From contig NZ_WMDZ01000001.1 of the NCBI RefSeq assembly GCF_021735935.1, positions 1,426,001 to 1,490,000 of the forward strand: DNA of 64,000 bases. The letters run 5' to 3'. The position numbers and the translations under genes are program-made. The number at the start of each line of letters is the position of its first letter. Positions within the stretch are counted from its first letter, which is position 1. This document shows, piece by piece, positions 46,132 through 54,884 of this stretch. The DNA comes from Sulfitobacter sp. M39. GTDB lineage: Bacteria > Pseudomonadota > Alphaproteobacteria > Rhodobacterales > Rhodobacteraceae. A model generated the notes under the pieces. It did not search any database. It was given only the letters and a program-made list of their open reading frames with translations, and was not told where the DNA came from.

Positions 46132-46584
46132 TTGCTTTCCGTTCGATCCTTTCTTTCCGCGTCTTTGCCCTACGGGCTGCATCCAGCGGGTGCGGCACCG
46201 AAGTGGCTTGCGGTTTGCGCAGCTTTGGCCGCGGCCTCTGCCGCGGCGCAGCCGGTCGAGGTGCCGTCGGGCGAAAGCATCGAATTGCAAGAGGTGCTGA
46301 TAGACGAGGTGGGGGTGCAGACATGGCTGCGCTTCCGTTTTGTCGCCCCTTATATCGCGCGCGATACGGGCGCTGTGGACTTTGCGCAGGTTGGGGCCGA
46401 TATGACCTATCTGTGCGACGCGCTGGCCATTCCCTATATGGCGCAACATGCGCTGGACGGAGAGGTCATCGTGATCTCTTTGGCTGATCGCGTCACGGAA
46501 TTCGGGGTGTCCGACCCCGATGCCACACAGTTTTTCGAGGCATTTCGCCTGAGCAACGACACCTGTATCTGGGAGGGCCTTTGA
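46132..46584 (+). CDS. Exported conserved hypothetical (possibly DUF6497 family)
   Basis: 150 residues from a TTG at 46132 with AGGAG 6 nt upstream. A hydrophobic segment (about 22-40, PKWLAVCAALAAASAAAQP) looks like a signal peptide with a long N-region. The mature part has two Cys (in TYLCDALAIPYM and DTCIWEGL) and the segment VGVQTWLRFRFVAPYIAR. It lies 62 bp after pccB. I am only fairly sure of the family and know no function. Confidence 0.65.
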   Translation: MLSVRSFLSASLPYGLHPAGAAPKWLAVCAALAAASAAAQPVEVPSGESIELQEVLIDEVGVQTWLRFRFVAPYIARDTGAVDFAQVGADMTYLCDALAIPYMAQHALDGEVIVISLADRVTEFGVSDPDATQFFEAFRLSNDTCIWEGL

Positions 46585-46798
46585 TGCACCCACAACATCT
46601 TGCGAGCGCTGCGGCACCAGCGCGCCGAACTGCGGCTTTGGCGTCACATTTGGCCGCATTGGAAAGCACACCGTATGCAACGCCAATGAACTGCGATAAT
46701 GTCGCGGCGGGGAATACCGACGTATTTCTTACTTTAAAACCGGGGTCTGATTGGCATGAGGCAGTGCCGGGCCCTTTAAACAGTGACAGGAGACTTAG

Positions 46799-46942
46799 AT
46801 GTCCAAGAGCATCACAATGCTGGCCGCATTCGGCCTTATCGCAGCCGTTTCGGCATGCGCACCCAAGCAGCAAGAAGAATTCGTCGTGGTCGCACCCGAG
46901 CCCATCTCGGTTGAGCCCGTGTACACAGGCAAGTACAAGTAA
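46799..46942 (+). CDS. Small lipoprotein, 47 residues
   Basis: Starts MSKSITMLAAFGLIAAVSAC. Lipobox with Cys20, then a short acidic, Pro/Val-rich tail ending VYTGKYK. GACAGGAGACTT precedes the ATG. It is too short for most gene finders but has a clear signal sequence and ribosome-binding site. A hairpin, CAGGCG-TCTG-CGCCTG (46956-46971), follows the stop. Confidence 0.75.
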   Translation: MSKSITMLAAFGLIAAVSACAPKQQEEFVVVAPEPISVEPVYTGKYK

Positions 46943-47041
46943 TGCTTGCTGGGGGCAGGCGTCTGCGCCTGTCTCCAACCTCTCTGCGGCACGTAACGCA
47001 GGGATAGCACCGCGCATCGCTCTCGCAGTCTGGGGGGTATC

Positions 47042-47389
47042 ATGCTGAAACATCGCGGTTTTCCGGGGCGTATGCCCGGATCAGACTATCAATTCGTTAT
47101 CCGTCGCGCCAATCCGCGTGGGGTCACCCCGCTGACCCGTCGCGAACGCCGTTCTGACCGCAAGGCGGCGGACCGTCGCGTTGACACCGCCTTTATGCGC
47201 GCGCTGTGGGAAGCCTTTGGCGACGAGCCGTTCGAAAGGGGCAATCTGGACGCGGGCCGTCTGTCGTGGCTCTTTGGCCGCGAGGTCGTCGCGGTAGATG
47301 ACCCCTTTGATCCAGCCGACTACGAAGCGATGCTGGTCATCAACGAAGCCCTTGCCCGGGCGTCTTTCCCCGACGCGTTCGAGGATTGA
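47042..47389 (+). CDS. Conserved hypothetical basic protein, 115 residues
   Basis: Starts MLKHRGFPGRMPGSDYQFVI. The N-terminal half is very basic (TRRERRSDRKAADRRVD) and the C-terminal half acidic (VDDPFDPADYEAMLVINEAL). No signal peptide or membrane segment is seen. It lies in the pccB-pccA interval, same strand. I do not recognise the family. Confidence 0.7.
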   Translation: MLKHRGFPGRMPGSDYQFVIRRANPRGVTPLTRRERRSDRKAADRRVDTAFMRALWEAFGDEPFERGNLDAGRLSWLFGREVVAVDDPFDPADYEAMLVINEALARASFPDAFED

Positions 47390-47573
47390 TCATGCGCGTC
47401 GCCCCCTTCCTTTCAGCTGATTTTCGCCACATGCGCGGCATGTTGGGCGGTAATTTGCCCGTTGGGGCAGGGGCGCGCGCAGAATTTCGAACCGCGGTGG
47501 AACCTTCTGCGAAACCATGCGTTTATCAGCATCACATCACGAATAACGCACGATCAATAAAAGGTTTAATCCC

Positions 47574-47780
47574 ATGTCCATCAAAACAATTCTTCTCGCC
47601 GTTACTGCGTCCGCTGGCCTCGCTGCATGCGGTGACACACTGGGCGAACAAGCGCTCGGCGGTGGTGTCGTGGGTGCCGGTGCTGCAGCCGTCACAGGCG
47701 GTAGCCTCGCGCAGGGCGCGGCCATCGGTGCTGGTGCAAACGTACTGGCGTGCCAATCCGGCGCAGTGCGCTGCCAATAA
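47574..47780 (+). CDS. Small glycine-rich lipoprotein, 68 residues
   Basis: Signal peptide MSIKTILLAVTASAGLAAC with lipidated Cys19. A Gly/Ala zipper-like stretch follows (ALGGGVVGAGAAAVTGG, AAIGAGANVLA) with two late cysteines (LACQSGAVRCQ). Glycine-zipper lipoproteins often insert in or tether to the outer membrane. AAAAGG lies upstream of the ATG. It is the last gene before an intrinsic terminator and pccA. Confidence 0.75.
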   Translation: MSIKTILLAVTASAGLAACGDTLGEQALGGGVVGAGAAAVTGGSLAQGAAIGAGANVLACQSGAVRCQ

Positions 47781-47833
47781 TCTGACATCTGCCGCGGCCT
47801 CGGGTCGCGGTAGCTGCAGTGCCAAAGATTTTG

Positions 47834-47866
47834 CCCCGCTCAGCCGCGTGCTGATGCGGGGTTTTT
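47834..47866 (+). terminator. Intrinsic terminator directly upstream of pccA
   Basis: CCCCGC-TCAGC pairs with GCTGA-T-GCGGGG (11 bp with one bulged T, loop CGCGT), followed by TTTTT. It ends 30 bp before the pccA start codon. Transcripts from pccB would be cut here unless read through, so pccA may need its own promoter or antitermination. Confidence 0.85.
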
Positions 47867-47896
47867 CCGTTCACTCAAGACCAAAAGGGACAGTCG

Positions 47897-49942
47897 ATGT
47901 TCAATAAGATCCTGATCGCCAACCGCGGCGAGATTGCCTGCCGCGTTATCAAGACCGCCAAGAAGATGGGCATCGAAACCGTCGCCGTCTATTCCGACGC
48001 TGATGCGCAGGCGTTGCACGTCCAGATGGCCGATGAGGCGATCCACATCGGCCCGCCCGCCGCGAACCAGTCGTATATCGTGATCGACAAGATCATGAAC
48101 GCGATCAAGCAGTCGGGCGCGCAGGCCGTACACCCCGGCTATGGCTTCCTGTCCGAGAACGCGAAATTCGCCGAGGCGCTCGACGCCGCTGGCGTCGCCT
48201 TTGTCGGCCCCCCTAAGGGCGCGATCGAGAAGATGGGCGACAAGATCACCTCCAAGAAAATCGCGCAGGAAGCCGGTGTTTCCACGGTCCCCGGCTATAT
48301 GGGGCTGATCGAAGACGCGGCCGAGGCGGTGAAGATCTCGAACGAAATCGGCTACCCGGTGATGCTGAAGGCGTCTGCCGGTGGGGGCGGCAAGGGGATG
48401 CGTATCGCGTGGAACGACGAAGAGGCCCGTGAGGGGTTCCAGTCGTCCAAGAACGAGGCCGCCAACAGCTTTGGCGATGACCGTATCTTTATCGAGAAAT
48501 TCGTGACCCAGCCGCGCCACATCGAAATTCAGGTGCTTTGCGACGCCCACGGCAACGGCATCTATCTAGGCGAACGCGAATGTTCGATCCAGCGCCGCAA
48601 CCAGAAGGTCGTGGAAGAGGCCCCGTCGCCTTTCCTTGACGAAGCCACCCGCAAAGCCATGGGCGAGCAATCCGTCGCCTTGGCGCAGGCCGTTGGCTAT
48701 ACCTCTGCCGGTACGGTCGAATTTATCGTGGACGGCGACAAAAACTTCTACTTCCTCGAAATGAACACCCGTCTTCAGGTGGAACACCCTGTGACCGAGC
48801 TGATCACCGGTGTTGATCTGGTCGAACAGATGATCCGCATCGCCAATGGCGAAAAGCTGACCATCACCCAAGACGATGTGAAACTGACCGGTTGGGCGAT
48901 CGAAAACCGGCTCTATGCCGAAGATCCATACCGCGGTTTCCTGCCCTCCATCGGGCGTCTGACGCGCTACCGTCCTCCGATGGAGATCGCGGCCGGCCCC
49001 TTGCTGACCAACGACAAATGGCAGGGCGATGCGCCTGCGGGCGATACGGCTGTGCGCAACGATACCGGTGTGTACGAGGGCGGCGAGATCTCGATGTATT
49101 ATGACCCGATGATCGCCAAGCTGTGCACATGGGCGCCGACGCGCGCCGAGGCGATTGAACGGATGCGTGTGGCGCTGGATAGCTTCGAGGTTGAAGGCAT
49201 CGGGCACAACCTGCCGTTCCTCTCTGCCGTGATGGATCACCCGATCTTTGTCGAAGGCAACATGACCACCGCCTTCATCGCCGAACAATACCCCGACGGG
49301 TTCGACGGGGTAGAGTTGCCTGACGCAGAACTGCGCCGGATCGCGGCGGCCACCGCCGCCATGCACCGCGTCGGCGAGATCCGCCGGACTCGTGTGTCGG
49401 GCCGCATGGACAACCACGAACGCAAGGTCGGCACCGCCTGGAACGTCGCGCTGCAAGGCCAGTCGTTTGATGTGGAAATTCAGGCCGATCCAAAGGGCGC
49501 GACGGTGACGTTTGACGAGGGCACAGCGCTGCGCGTTGCGGGCGACTGGACACCGGGCGACCAACTGGCCGAGATGACCGTCGATGAAGCACCGCTGGTG
49601 TTCAAGGTCGGCAAAATCTCTGGCGGGTTCCGCGTGCGGGCCCGTGGCGCGGATATGAAAGTGCATGTGCGCAACCCGCGTCAGGCCGAACTGGCCCGTC
49701 TGATGCCCGAGAAACTGCCGCCCGACACATCGAAAATGCTGCTGTGCCCGATGCCGGGTCTGGTGGTGAAGATCGATGTAGAGGTTGGCGACGAGGTTCA
49801 GGAAGGCCAGAACCTCTGCACCATCGAGGCGATGAAGATGGAAAACATCCTGCGCGCCGAGAAGAAGGGCAAAGTGTCCAAGGTCAATGCCGCAGCGGGG
49901 GATAGCCTCGCTGTGGATGACGTCATCATCGAGTTCGAATAA
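47897..49942 (+). CDS. pccA: Propionyl-CoA carboxylase alpha (biotin carboxylase / BCCP) subunit
   Basis: 681 residues. The biotin carboxylase domain (1 to about 450) starts MFNKILIANRGEIACRVIKT, with the ATP-grasp Gly-loop KASAGGGGKGMRIAW and EMNTRLQVEHPVTE (catalytic Glu, Asn, Arg). A middle BT domain follows (about 460-600), then a C-terminal biotinyl domain with EAMKMEN, biotin on Lys647. AAAAGGGA precedes the ATG. With PccB it forms the alpha6-beta6 enzyme. An intrinsic terminator lies 30 bp upstream. Confidence 0.97.
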   Translation: MFNKILIANRGEIACRVIKTAKKMGIETVAVYSDADAQALHVQMADEAIHIGPPAANQSYIVIDKIMNAIKQSGAQAVHPGYGFLSENAKFAEALDAAGVAFVGPPKGAIEKMGDKITSKKIAQEAGVSTVPGYMGLIEDAAEAVKISNEIGYPVMLKASAGGGGKGMRIAWNDEEAREGFQSSKNEAANSFGDDRIFIEKFVTQPRHIEIQVLCDAHGNGIYLGERECSIQRRNQKVVEEAPSPFLDEATRKAMGEQSVALAQAVGYTSAGTVEFIVDGDKNFYFLEMNTRLQVEHPVTELITGVDLVEQMIRIANGEKLTITQDDVKLTGWAIENRLYAEDPYRGFLPSIGRLTRYRPPMEIAAGPLLTNDKWQGDAPAGDTAVRNDTGVYEGGEISMYYDPMIAKLCTWAPTRAEAIERMRVALDSFEVEGIGHNLPFLSAVMDHPIFVEGNMTTAFIAEQYPDGFDGVELPDAELRRIAAATAAMHRVGEIRRTRVSGRMDNHERKVGTAWNVALQGQSFDVEIQADPKGATVTFDEGTALRVAGDWTPGDQLAEMTVDEAPLVFKVGKISGGFRVRARGADMKVHVRNPRQAELARLMPEKLPPDTSKMLLCPMPGLVVKIDVEVGDEVQEGQNLCTIEAMKMENILRAEKKGKVSKVNAAAGDSLAVDDVIIEFE

Positions 49943-49950
49943 GCGCTATG

Positions 49951-50029
49951 CCAGCCGTTGCCATCATGGGATACGACACGGCGCTGCGGGGGACCCCTTC
50001 GCAGCACCGGCCCATATTGCAGCGGCTGG
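49951..50029. other. Long inverted repeat between pccA and the DUF4174 gene
   Basis: CCAGCCGTTGC (49951-49961) pairs with GCAGCGGCTGG (50019-50029) in ten of eleven positions, with one G-T. A smaller stem, GCTGCG / CGCAGC, lies inside. It is placed between convergent genes, so it could act as a bidirectional 3'-end structure, but there is no T-run. Confidence 0.4.
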
Positions 50030-50036
50030 TGGCTGT

Positions 50037-50498
50037 TCAGTCGAAGATTTTACCTGACTTCTCCTTTGCTTCGCGAATTTCGCGTTGCCGGATGGTCATT
50101 TTGTCGATGCTGCGGGTGATCTCGCGGACATCCCACGGGCGGGGCTTGCGCAGCTTGATCCCGCCGTCTTTGCCCACCAGCACCAACATGAACCCGCGCG
50201 GCCGCATCCGCAGCCGCAACGGGCTGCGCGCCGCTGGGTCAGTATCGGTCAAGACAATCACGTCACGTTCGATCAAGTCTTCGGGCTGCTCGCGCAAAAG
50301 CTCCATCTGGGATTGGAAGGCGGGGTCATCCTCGCTGTCCGCAAAGACCAGAACCGGTCTTTTTTTCCAGTGGAATTCACTCAAATCTTCCATATCTGCG
50401 GGCAGGAACAACGTGGGAACCTCGGGTTCCGTGGCCGTTTGCGCCCCCGCCGAGACCGCAAACAATCCTGCAAAAACAAGGGCTATCACTGGTTTCAT
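50037..50498 (-). CDS. Exported DUF4174-family protein
   Basis: 153 residues. Signal peptide MKPVIALVFAGLFAVSAGAQ (cleavage near AGA-Q). The DUF4174 core has RPVLVFADSEDDPAFQSQME and LIERDVIVLTDTDPAAR, a thioredoxin-like pattern without a CxxC. The start at 50498 has ACAGGAGACAA upstream; the frame is open much further upstream without a matching start signal. The function is unknown. It converges on pccA. Confidence 0.85.
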   Translation of the reverse strand: MKPVIALVFAGLFAVSAGAQTATEPEVPTLFLPADMEDLSEFHWKKRPVLVFADSEDDPAFQSQMELLREQPEDLIERDVIVLTDTDPAARSPLRLRMRPRGFMLVLVGKDGGIKLRKPRPWDVREITRSIDKMTIRQREIREAKEKSGKIFD

Positions 50499-50601
50499 TT
50501 TGTCTCCTGTCCGTACAGATATAAGCTTGCGCGACGCAATTGCGATGCGCAACCGGACATCTGCGCATATTAAGCACTCTGCAACAGGTTTGCGGGCATG
50601 A

Positions 50602-50630
50602 CTGTGGCTCAAACTCTTAGTGGGCCACAG
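50602..50630 (+). other. Stem-loop upstream of the sulfotransferase-like gene
   Basis: CTGTGGC (50602-50608) pairs perfectly with GCCACAG (50624-50630) and can be extended inwards with one G-T. It lies 37 bp before the start codon. It is a possible leader hairpin or operator, with no further support. Confidence 0.35.
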
Positions 50631-50666
50631 TGGCTGGCCCCCGTTCAAGGATTGGGCAAGCAGATC

Positions 50667-51593
50667 ATGGATATTCTTCTTCACGTCGGTGCACACCGTA
50701 CAGGAACCACCAGTTTTCAACGCTATCTGGCGGATCACGCCGATCCCATTGCGGCGCAGGGCACCTGCGTCTGGGGGCCGCGCCAGACCCGTGGCGGGCT
50801 GTTTGCAGGGCTGTTTCCGGCGTCGGGAATTCTGGCCTCGGGGCCGAATTTGGTAAACGGGCGCGTATCGCTGCTGATGGGCAAGGCGCGGGACCTCGGG
50901 GCGGATCAATTGCTGATCTCGGACGAGAATATGATCGGGTCGGCGCGCCATTCGGTGCGCAGCGGGCGGCTGTTTCCGGCCATCGGCGAACGTATGGCGC
51001 GGTTCGGGGCCAGCTTTGGCGGGCGCGTGACACAGGTGGTGCTGACCATCCGGCAGACGGACCATTGGTGGGCCTCGGCGCTGGCCTATACCGTGGGGCG
51101 CGGGCATCCCGTCCCCGACGCCGACCAGATTGACCGGATCGCCCATGACCAGCGCGGCTGGCGTGACGTGATCACCGATCTTGCCTGCGCGCTGCCCGAG
51201 GCGAAGATCAGCATCGCCCGTTACGAAGATTACGCTGGCCGCCCCGATGCGCTGTTTACGCAGCTCACCGGTCGTGCCGCCCCCGCCGCCCACGGCTATT
51301 GGCTGAACCGCCGCCCGGACGAGGCGAGCCTGCGTGCGCAGATGGGCCCCGCCGCGGCAGGGCTGCGCAGCGACGGGCTGGGCAACTGGCACCCCTTTAG
51401 CGACGCGCAGGCCGCGGCCTTGCGTGAAACCTATGCGGACGATCTGTTCTGGCTGACGGCCGGTGCGGATGGTCTTGCCAATCTGACAGAGACATCAACC
51501 GCCCCAAGAGCCGGCACAAGCTGGCCAGACGGCGATAGAAGAAAAGGACACCACCATGACAGCGGACAAAGAAAACTGGCGCAATCTGGCTGA
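50667..51593 (+). CDS. Sulfotransferase-like P-loop protein
   Basis: 308 residues. The N-terminus [21 protein letters not shown] carries the PAPS 5'-phosphate-binding motif (HxGxxRTGTTxxQ). Other supporting segments are [15 protein letters not shown] and [20 protein letters not shown], where the 3'-phosphate-binding Arg/Ser would lie. It probably transfers sulfate to a sugar or other acceptor. The C-terminus runs 38 bp into the mutase gene. Related unknowns in roseobacters are hard to place; the start at 50667 is the first Met that fits the family. Confidence 0.7.
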   Translation: MDILLHVGAHRTGTTSFQRYLADHADPIAAQGTCVWGPRQTRGGLFAGLFPASGILASGPNLVNGRVSLLMGKARDLGADQLLISDENMIGSARHSVRSGRLFPAIGERMARFGASFGGRVTQVVLTIRQTDHWWASALAYTVGRGHPVPDADQIDRIAHDQRGWRDVITDLACALPEAKISIARYEDYAGRPDALFTQLTGRAAPAAHGYWLNRRPDEASLRAQMGPAAAGLRSDGLGNWHPFSDAQAAALRETYADDLFWLTAGADGLANLTETSTAPRAGTSWPDGDRRKGHHHDSGQRKLAQSG

Positions 51594-53685
51594 GGCGGAG
51601 TTGCGCGGGCGTAGCCTCGATGACCTGACGTGGCACACGCTGGAAGGCATTGATGTCAAACCGCTTTACACCGCGGAAGACACCGAAGGGCTGGACCATC
51701 TGGGCGGCATCCCGGGGGAGGCACCCTTTACCCGCGGGGTGAAGGCGACCATGTATGCCGGTCGCCCGTGGACGATCCGCCAATATGCGGGTTTCTCTAC
51801 GGCAGAGGAATCGAACGCCTTTTACCGCCGCGCCCTTGCGGCGGGGCAGCAGGGGGTGTCGGTGGCCTTCGATCTGGCCACCCACCGCGGCTATGACAGC
51901 GACCACCCGCGCGTCGAGGGCGACGTGGGCAAGGCGGGCGTGGCCATCGACAGCGTCGAGGATATGAAGATCCTGTTCGACGGTATCCCGCTCGACAAAG
52001 TGTCGGTCTCGATGACGATGAACGGCGCGGTGATCCCGATCCTGGCGAATTTCATCGTCGCGGGCGAAGAGCAGGGGCATGATAAATCCGTGCTTTCGGG
52101 CACCATTCAGAACGACATTCTGAAAGAATTCATGGTCCGCAACACCTATATCTATCCGCCCGAGCCCTCGATGCGGATCATCGGGGATATCATCGAATAT
52201 ACCTCGGACCACATGCCGAAATTCAACTCCATCTCGATCTCGGGCTACCACATGCAAGAGGCGGGCGCGAACCTTGTGCAGGAACTGGCCTTTACCCTTG
52301 CCGATGGCCGCGAATATGTGCGCACAGCGATTGCCGCGGGCATGGATGTCGACCGGTTTGCACCCCGGCTGAGCTTCTTCTTCTGCATCGGCATGAACTT
52401 CTTTATGGAGGCCGCGAAACTGCGCGCGGCGCGTCTGCTGTGGTCGCGGATCATGGATGAATTCAAACCGAAGAACCCCAAATCCTCGATGCTGCGCACC
52501 CACTGCCAGACCTCCGGTGTAAGCCTTCAAGAACAAGACCCCTATAACAACGTGATCCGCACCGCCTACGAGGCGATGAGCGCGGTTCTGGGCGGTACGC
52601 AGTCGCTCCACACCAACGCCCTGGACGAGGCGATTGCCCTGCCCACCGATTTCTCCTCGCGCATTGCGCGCAACACGCAGTTGATTTTGCAGGAAGAAAC
52701 CGGCGTCACCAATGTCGTCGACCCGCTGGCCGGCAGCTACTATGTCGAGAAGCTGACCGCCGATCTGGCTGACGCCGCGTGGAAGCTGATCGAAGAGGTG
52801 GAAGAGCTGGGCGGGATGACCAAGGCCGTCGCCTCCGGCATGCCGAAACTGCGCATCGAAGAGGCCGCAGCCACGCGTCAGGCCAAGATCGACCGCGGCA
52901 CCGAGGTTATCGTCGGGGTCAACAAATACCGCCGCGAGGTCGAGGACGAGATCGACATTCTGGATGTTGATAACGTCAAGGTGCGCGACAGCCAGATCAA
53001 ACGTCTCGAAGCGATCCGTGGCGCGCGTGACGAAGACGCCTGCAAAGCCGCCCTGGCCGAGCTGACCCGCCGCGCCGCAGAGGGCGGAAACCTGTTGGAA
53101 GGGGCGGTCGAAGCCGCCCGCGCCCGCGCCACCGTAGGGGAGATCAGCATGGCGATGGAAGAGAAATTCGGACGTCACCGCGCCGAGGTCAAGACATTGG
53201 CCGGCGTCTATGGCGCGGCCTATGAGGGCGACAGCGGCTTTGCGGAAATCCAGAAATCGGTCGAGGATTTCGCCGAAGCCGAAGGCCGCCGCCCGCGTAT
53301 GCTGGTGGTCAAGATGGGCCAGGACGGGCACGACCGCGGGGCCAAGGTCATTGCGACCGCCTTTGCCGATATCGGGTTCGACGTGGATGTGGGGCCGCTG
53401 TTCCAGACCCCCGCCGAGGCCGCGCAGGATGCCGTGGACAACGACGTGCATGTCATCGGAATCTCGTCCCAGGCGGCGGGTCACAAAACGCTTGCCCCAC
53501 AGCTGATCAAGGCGCTGAAGGATCAGGGGGCCGAGGATATTCTGGTTATCTGCGGCGGGGTCATTCCGCAGCAGGATTACAAGTTCCTCAAGGACGCGGG
53601 GGTCAAGGCGATTTTCGGGCCGGGGACAAATATCCCCAATGCGGCGCAGGATATCCTCAAACTGATCCGTGCCGCACGCAGCTAA
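51556..53685 (+). CDS. scpA: Methylmalonyl-CoA mutase
   Basis: 709 residues. It converts (R)-methylmalonyl-CoA to succinyl-CoA with adenosylcobalamin. The substrate-binding TIM barrel fills residues 1 to about 560 ([39 protein letters not shown]). The C-terminal B12 domain has the base-off motif D590-G-H592-D-R-G595, with the cobalt ligand His592. The length is that of the single-chain or homodimeric type. It completes the PccA/PccB route. No methylmalonyl-CoA epimerase gene is seen. Confidence 0.97.
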   Translation: MTADKENWRNLAEAELRGRSLDDLTWHTLEGIDVKPLYTAEDTEGLDHLGGIPGEAPFTRGVKATMYAGRPWTIRQYAGFSTAEESNAFYRRALAAGQQGVSVAFDLATHRGYDSDHPRVEGDVGKAGVAIDSVEDMKILFDGIPLDKVSVSMTMNGAVIPILANFIVAGEEQGHDKSVLSGTIQNDILKEFMVRNTYIYPPEPSMRIIGDIIEYTSDHMPKFNSISISGYHMQEAGANLVQELAFTLADGREYVRTAIAAGMDVDRFAPRLSFFFCIGMNFFMEAAKLRAARLLWSRIMDEFKPKNPKSSMLRTHCQTSGVSLQEQDPYNNVIRTAYEAMSAVLGGTQSLHTNALDEAIALPTDFSSRIARNTQLILQEETGVTNVVDPLAGSYYVEKLTADLADAAWKLIEEVEELGGMTKAVASGMPKLRIEEAAATRQAKIDRGTEVIVGVNKYRREVEDEIDILDVDNVKVRDSQIKRLEAIRGARDEDACKAALAELTRRAAEGGNLLEGAVEAARARATVGEISMAMEEKFGRHRAEVKTLAGVYGAAYEGDSGFAEIQKSVEDFAEAEGRRPRMLVVKMGQDGHDRGAKVIATAFADIGFDVDVGPLFQTPAEAAQDAVDNDVHVIGISSQAAGHKTLAPQLIKALKDQGAEDILVICGGVIPQQDYKFLKDAGVKAIFGPGTNIPNAAQDILKLIRAARS

Positions 53686-53693
53686 ACGGGCGC

Positions 53694-53748
53694 GAGGGGG
53701 CTGTCTGCCCCCTCACACTCCCCCCGAGGATTTGAACCATCTGGAAGC
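53694..53748 (+). repeat. Dispersed intergenic repeat, copy H (hairpin subtype)
   Basis: Stem GAGGGGGC / GCCCCCTC (53694-53714) with the same loop TGTCT as copy A, then CCCCCCGAGGATTTG and ACCATCTGGAAGCAG. The tail GGAAGCAGGA lies 5-14 nt before the VOC gene start and may serve as its ribosome-binding site. Confidence 0.7.
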
Positions 53749-53755
53749 AGGACCA

Positions 53756-54370
53756 ATGATTGAACTGGACCATCTTGCCGTCGCGGGCGAGAGCCTGAGA
53801 GCCGCGTCCGACATGGCCGCGCAGGTGCTTGGGGTGCCGTTGCAGCCGGGCGGCGCGCATGCGGTGTTCGGCACGCATAACCATCTGCTGGGGCTTGGCG
53901 ATGCGCTGTATCTGGAGGCGATCGCTGTAGATCCCGAGGCGAGGCCGCCTGCCTATGCGCGCTGGTTTGATCTGGACCGGTTCAACGGCCCGGCGCGGCT
54001 GTCCAACTGGATTTGCCGTTGCGAAGATCTTGAGGCGACGCTGGAAGCTTTGCCCGAAGGCTATGGCGCGCCGGTGGCGTTGCAGCGTGGGGATCTGCGC
54101 TGGCGTATGGCAGTGCCGGAAACCGGTATGCTGCCCTATGACAATTGCGCCCCTGCCTTGATGCAATGGGAGGGGGAGGCCCATCCGACCCAGCGGCTTG
54201 ATGCCTCTGGCTGTCGTTTGGTGACATTGACGGTCCAGCATCCGCAGGCCGAGGCATTGGCGGCAGCGCTTGCCCCGATCTTCACCGATGCGCGCGTCGT
54301 GTTCGAGGTCGGGACACCGGCGCTGTCTGCCCGTTTTGACACGCCCACGGGCCGCGCTGTGCTGGCGTGA
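53756..54370 (+). CDS. VOC-family protein (glyoxalase_3-like)
   Basis: 204 residues. It starts MIELDHLAVAGESLRAASDM with the segment GTHNHLLGLGDALYLEAIAVDP, typical of the glyoxalase-like_3 group. It is not the methylmalonyl-CoA epimerase, which is about 130-170 residues with two clear VOC half-repeats. The substrate is unknown. Its stop overlaps the GTG start of the acetyltransferase, giving a two-gene unit. Confidence 0.8.
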   Translation: MIELDHLAVAGESLRAASDMAAQVLGVPLQPGGAHAVFGTHNHLLGLGDALYLEAIAVDPEARPPAYARWFDLDRFNGPARLSNWICRCEDLEATLEALPEGYGAPVALQRGDLRWRMAVPETGMLPYDNCAPALMQWEGEAHPTQRLDASGCRLVTLTVQHPQAEALAAALAPIFTDARVVFEVGTPALSARFDTPTGRAVLA

Positions 54371-54852
54371 TCATCCGGCCGGCAAAGCGCAGCGACGCCG
54401 GGGCGGTGGCGGCCCTGTGGAATGTGATGATCACGCAAACGCTGTTCACCTTCACGTCGCAGCCAAAGACTGGTGCAGAGGTCGAGGCGCTGATCGTCGG
54501 TCGCGCGGGGCAGTTCTGGGTGGCCGACGCGGAGGGTGTCGCCGGTTTCATCACCTATGGGGCCTTTCGCAGTGGGGTGGGGTATCGCGATGCGGTGGAG
54601 CATTCGATCGTGCTGGATGCCGCAGCACAGGGCGCGGGTGCCGGGCGTGCCTTGATGCAAACCGCCTGTGATGCGGCCGTGGCACAGGGGCGGCGTGTCA
54701 TGGTGGCGGCGATCAGCGGGGCCAATCCGGGTGCCGTCGGCTTTCATGCGGCACTCGGGTTTGACCACGTGGGCAGGATGCCGCGCATCGGGCAGAAGAA
54801 CGGGCAGCAGCTTGACCTAATTTTGATGCAGAAAATGCTGACGCCCCGCTGA
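54367..54852 (+). CDS. GNAT-family N-acetyltransferase
   Basis: 161 residues from a GTG overlapping the VOC stop (GTGA). GNAT fold: MIIRPAKRSDAGAVAALWN at the start, the acetyl-CoA loop IVLDAAAQGAGAGRALMQTA (Q/RxxGxG/A) in the middle, and the C-terminal NPGAVGFHAALGFDHVGRMP. This matches phosphinothricin-type (Pat-like) acetyltransferases; the real substrate is unknown. Confidence 0.88.
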   Translation: MIIRPAKRSDAGAVAALWNVMITQTLFTFTSQPKTGAEVEALIVGRAGQFWVADAEGVAGFITYGAFRSGVGYRDAVEHSIVLDAAAQGAGAGRALMQTACDAAVAQGRRVMVAAISGANPGAVGFHAALGFDHVGRMPRIGQKNGQQLDLILMQKMLTPR

Positions 54853-54884
54853 CTTCCCCGGCGCTGCCCCGTATGGTGGGCGTC

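Noticed and set aside
46601..46699. Cys-rich open stretch (CERCGTSAPNC...) after the exported unknown gene
   Set aside because: No start codon or ribosome-binding site in that frame; it would require a frameshift from the upstream gene, for which there is no slippery site.
51397..53484. A 695-codon open frame antisense to methylmalonyl-CoA mutase
   Set aside because: High-GC shadow of a real gene: its translation is Arg/His/Gly-rich without any recognisable domain, while the plus strand encodes a complete mutase.
53756..54370. VOC protein downstream of scpA as the missing methylmalonyl-CoA epimerase
   Set aside because: It is longer than epimerases and its GTHNHLLGLG segment matches the glyoxalase_3-like group; the metal-ligand pattern of the epimerase is not seen.
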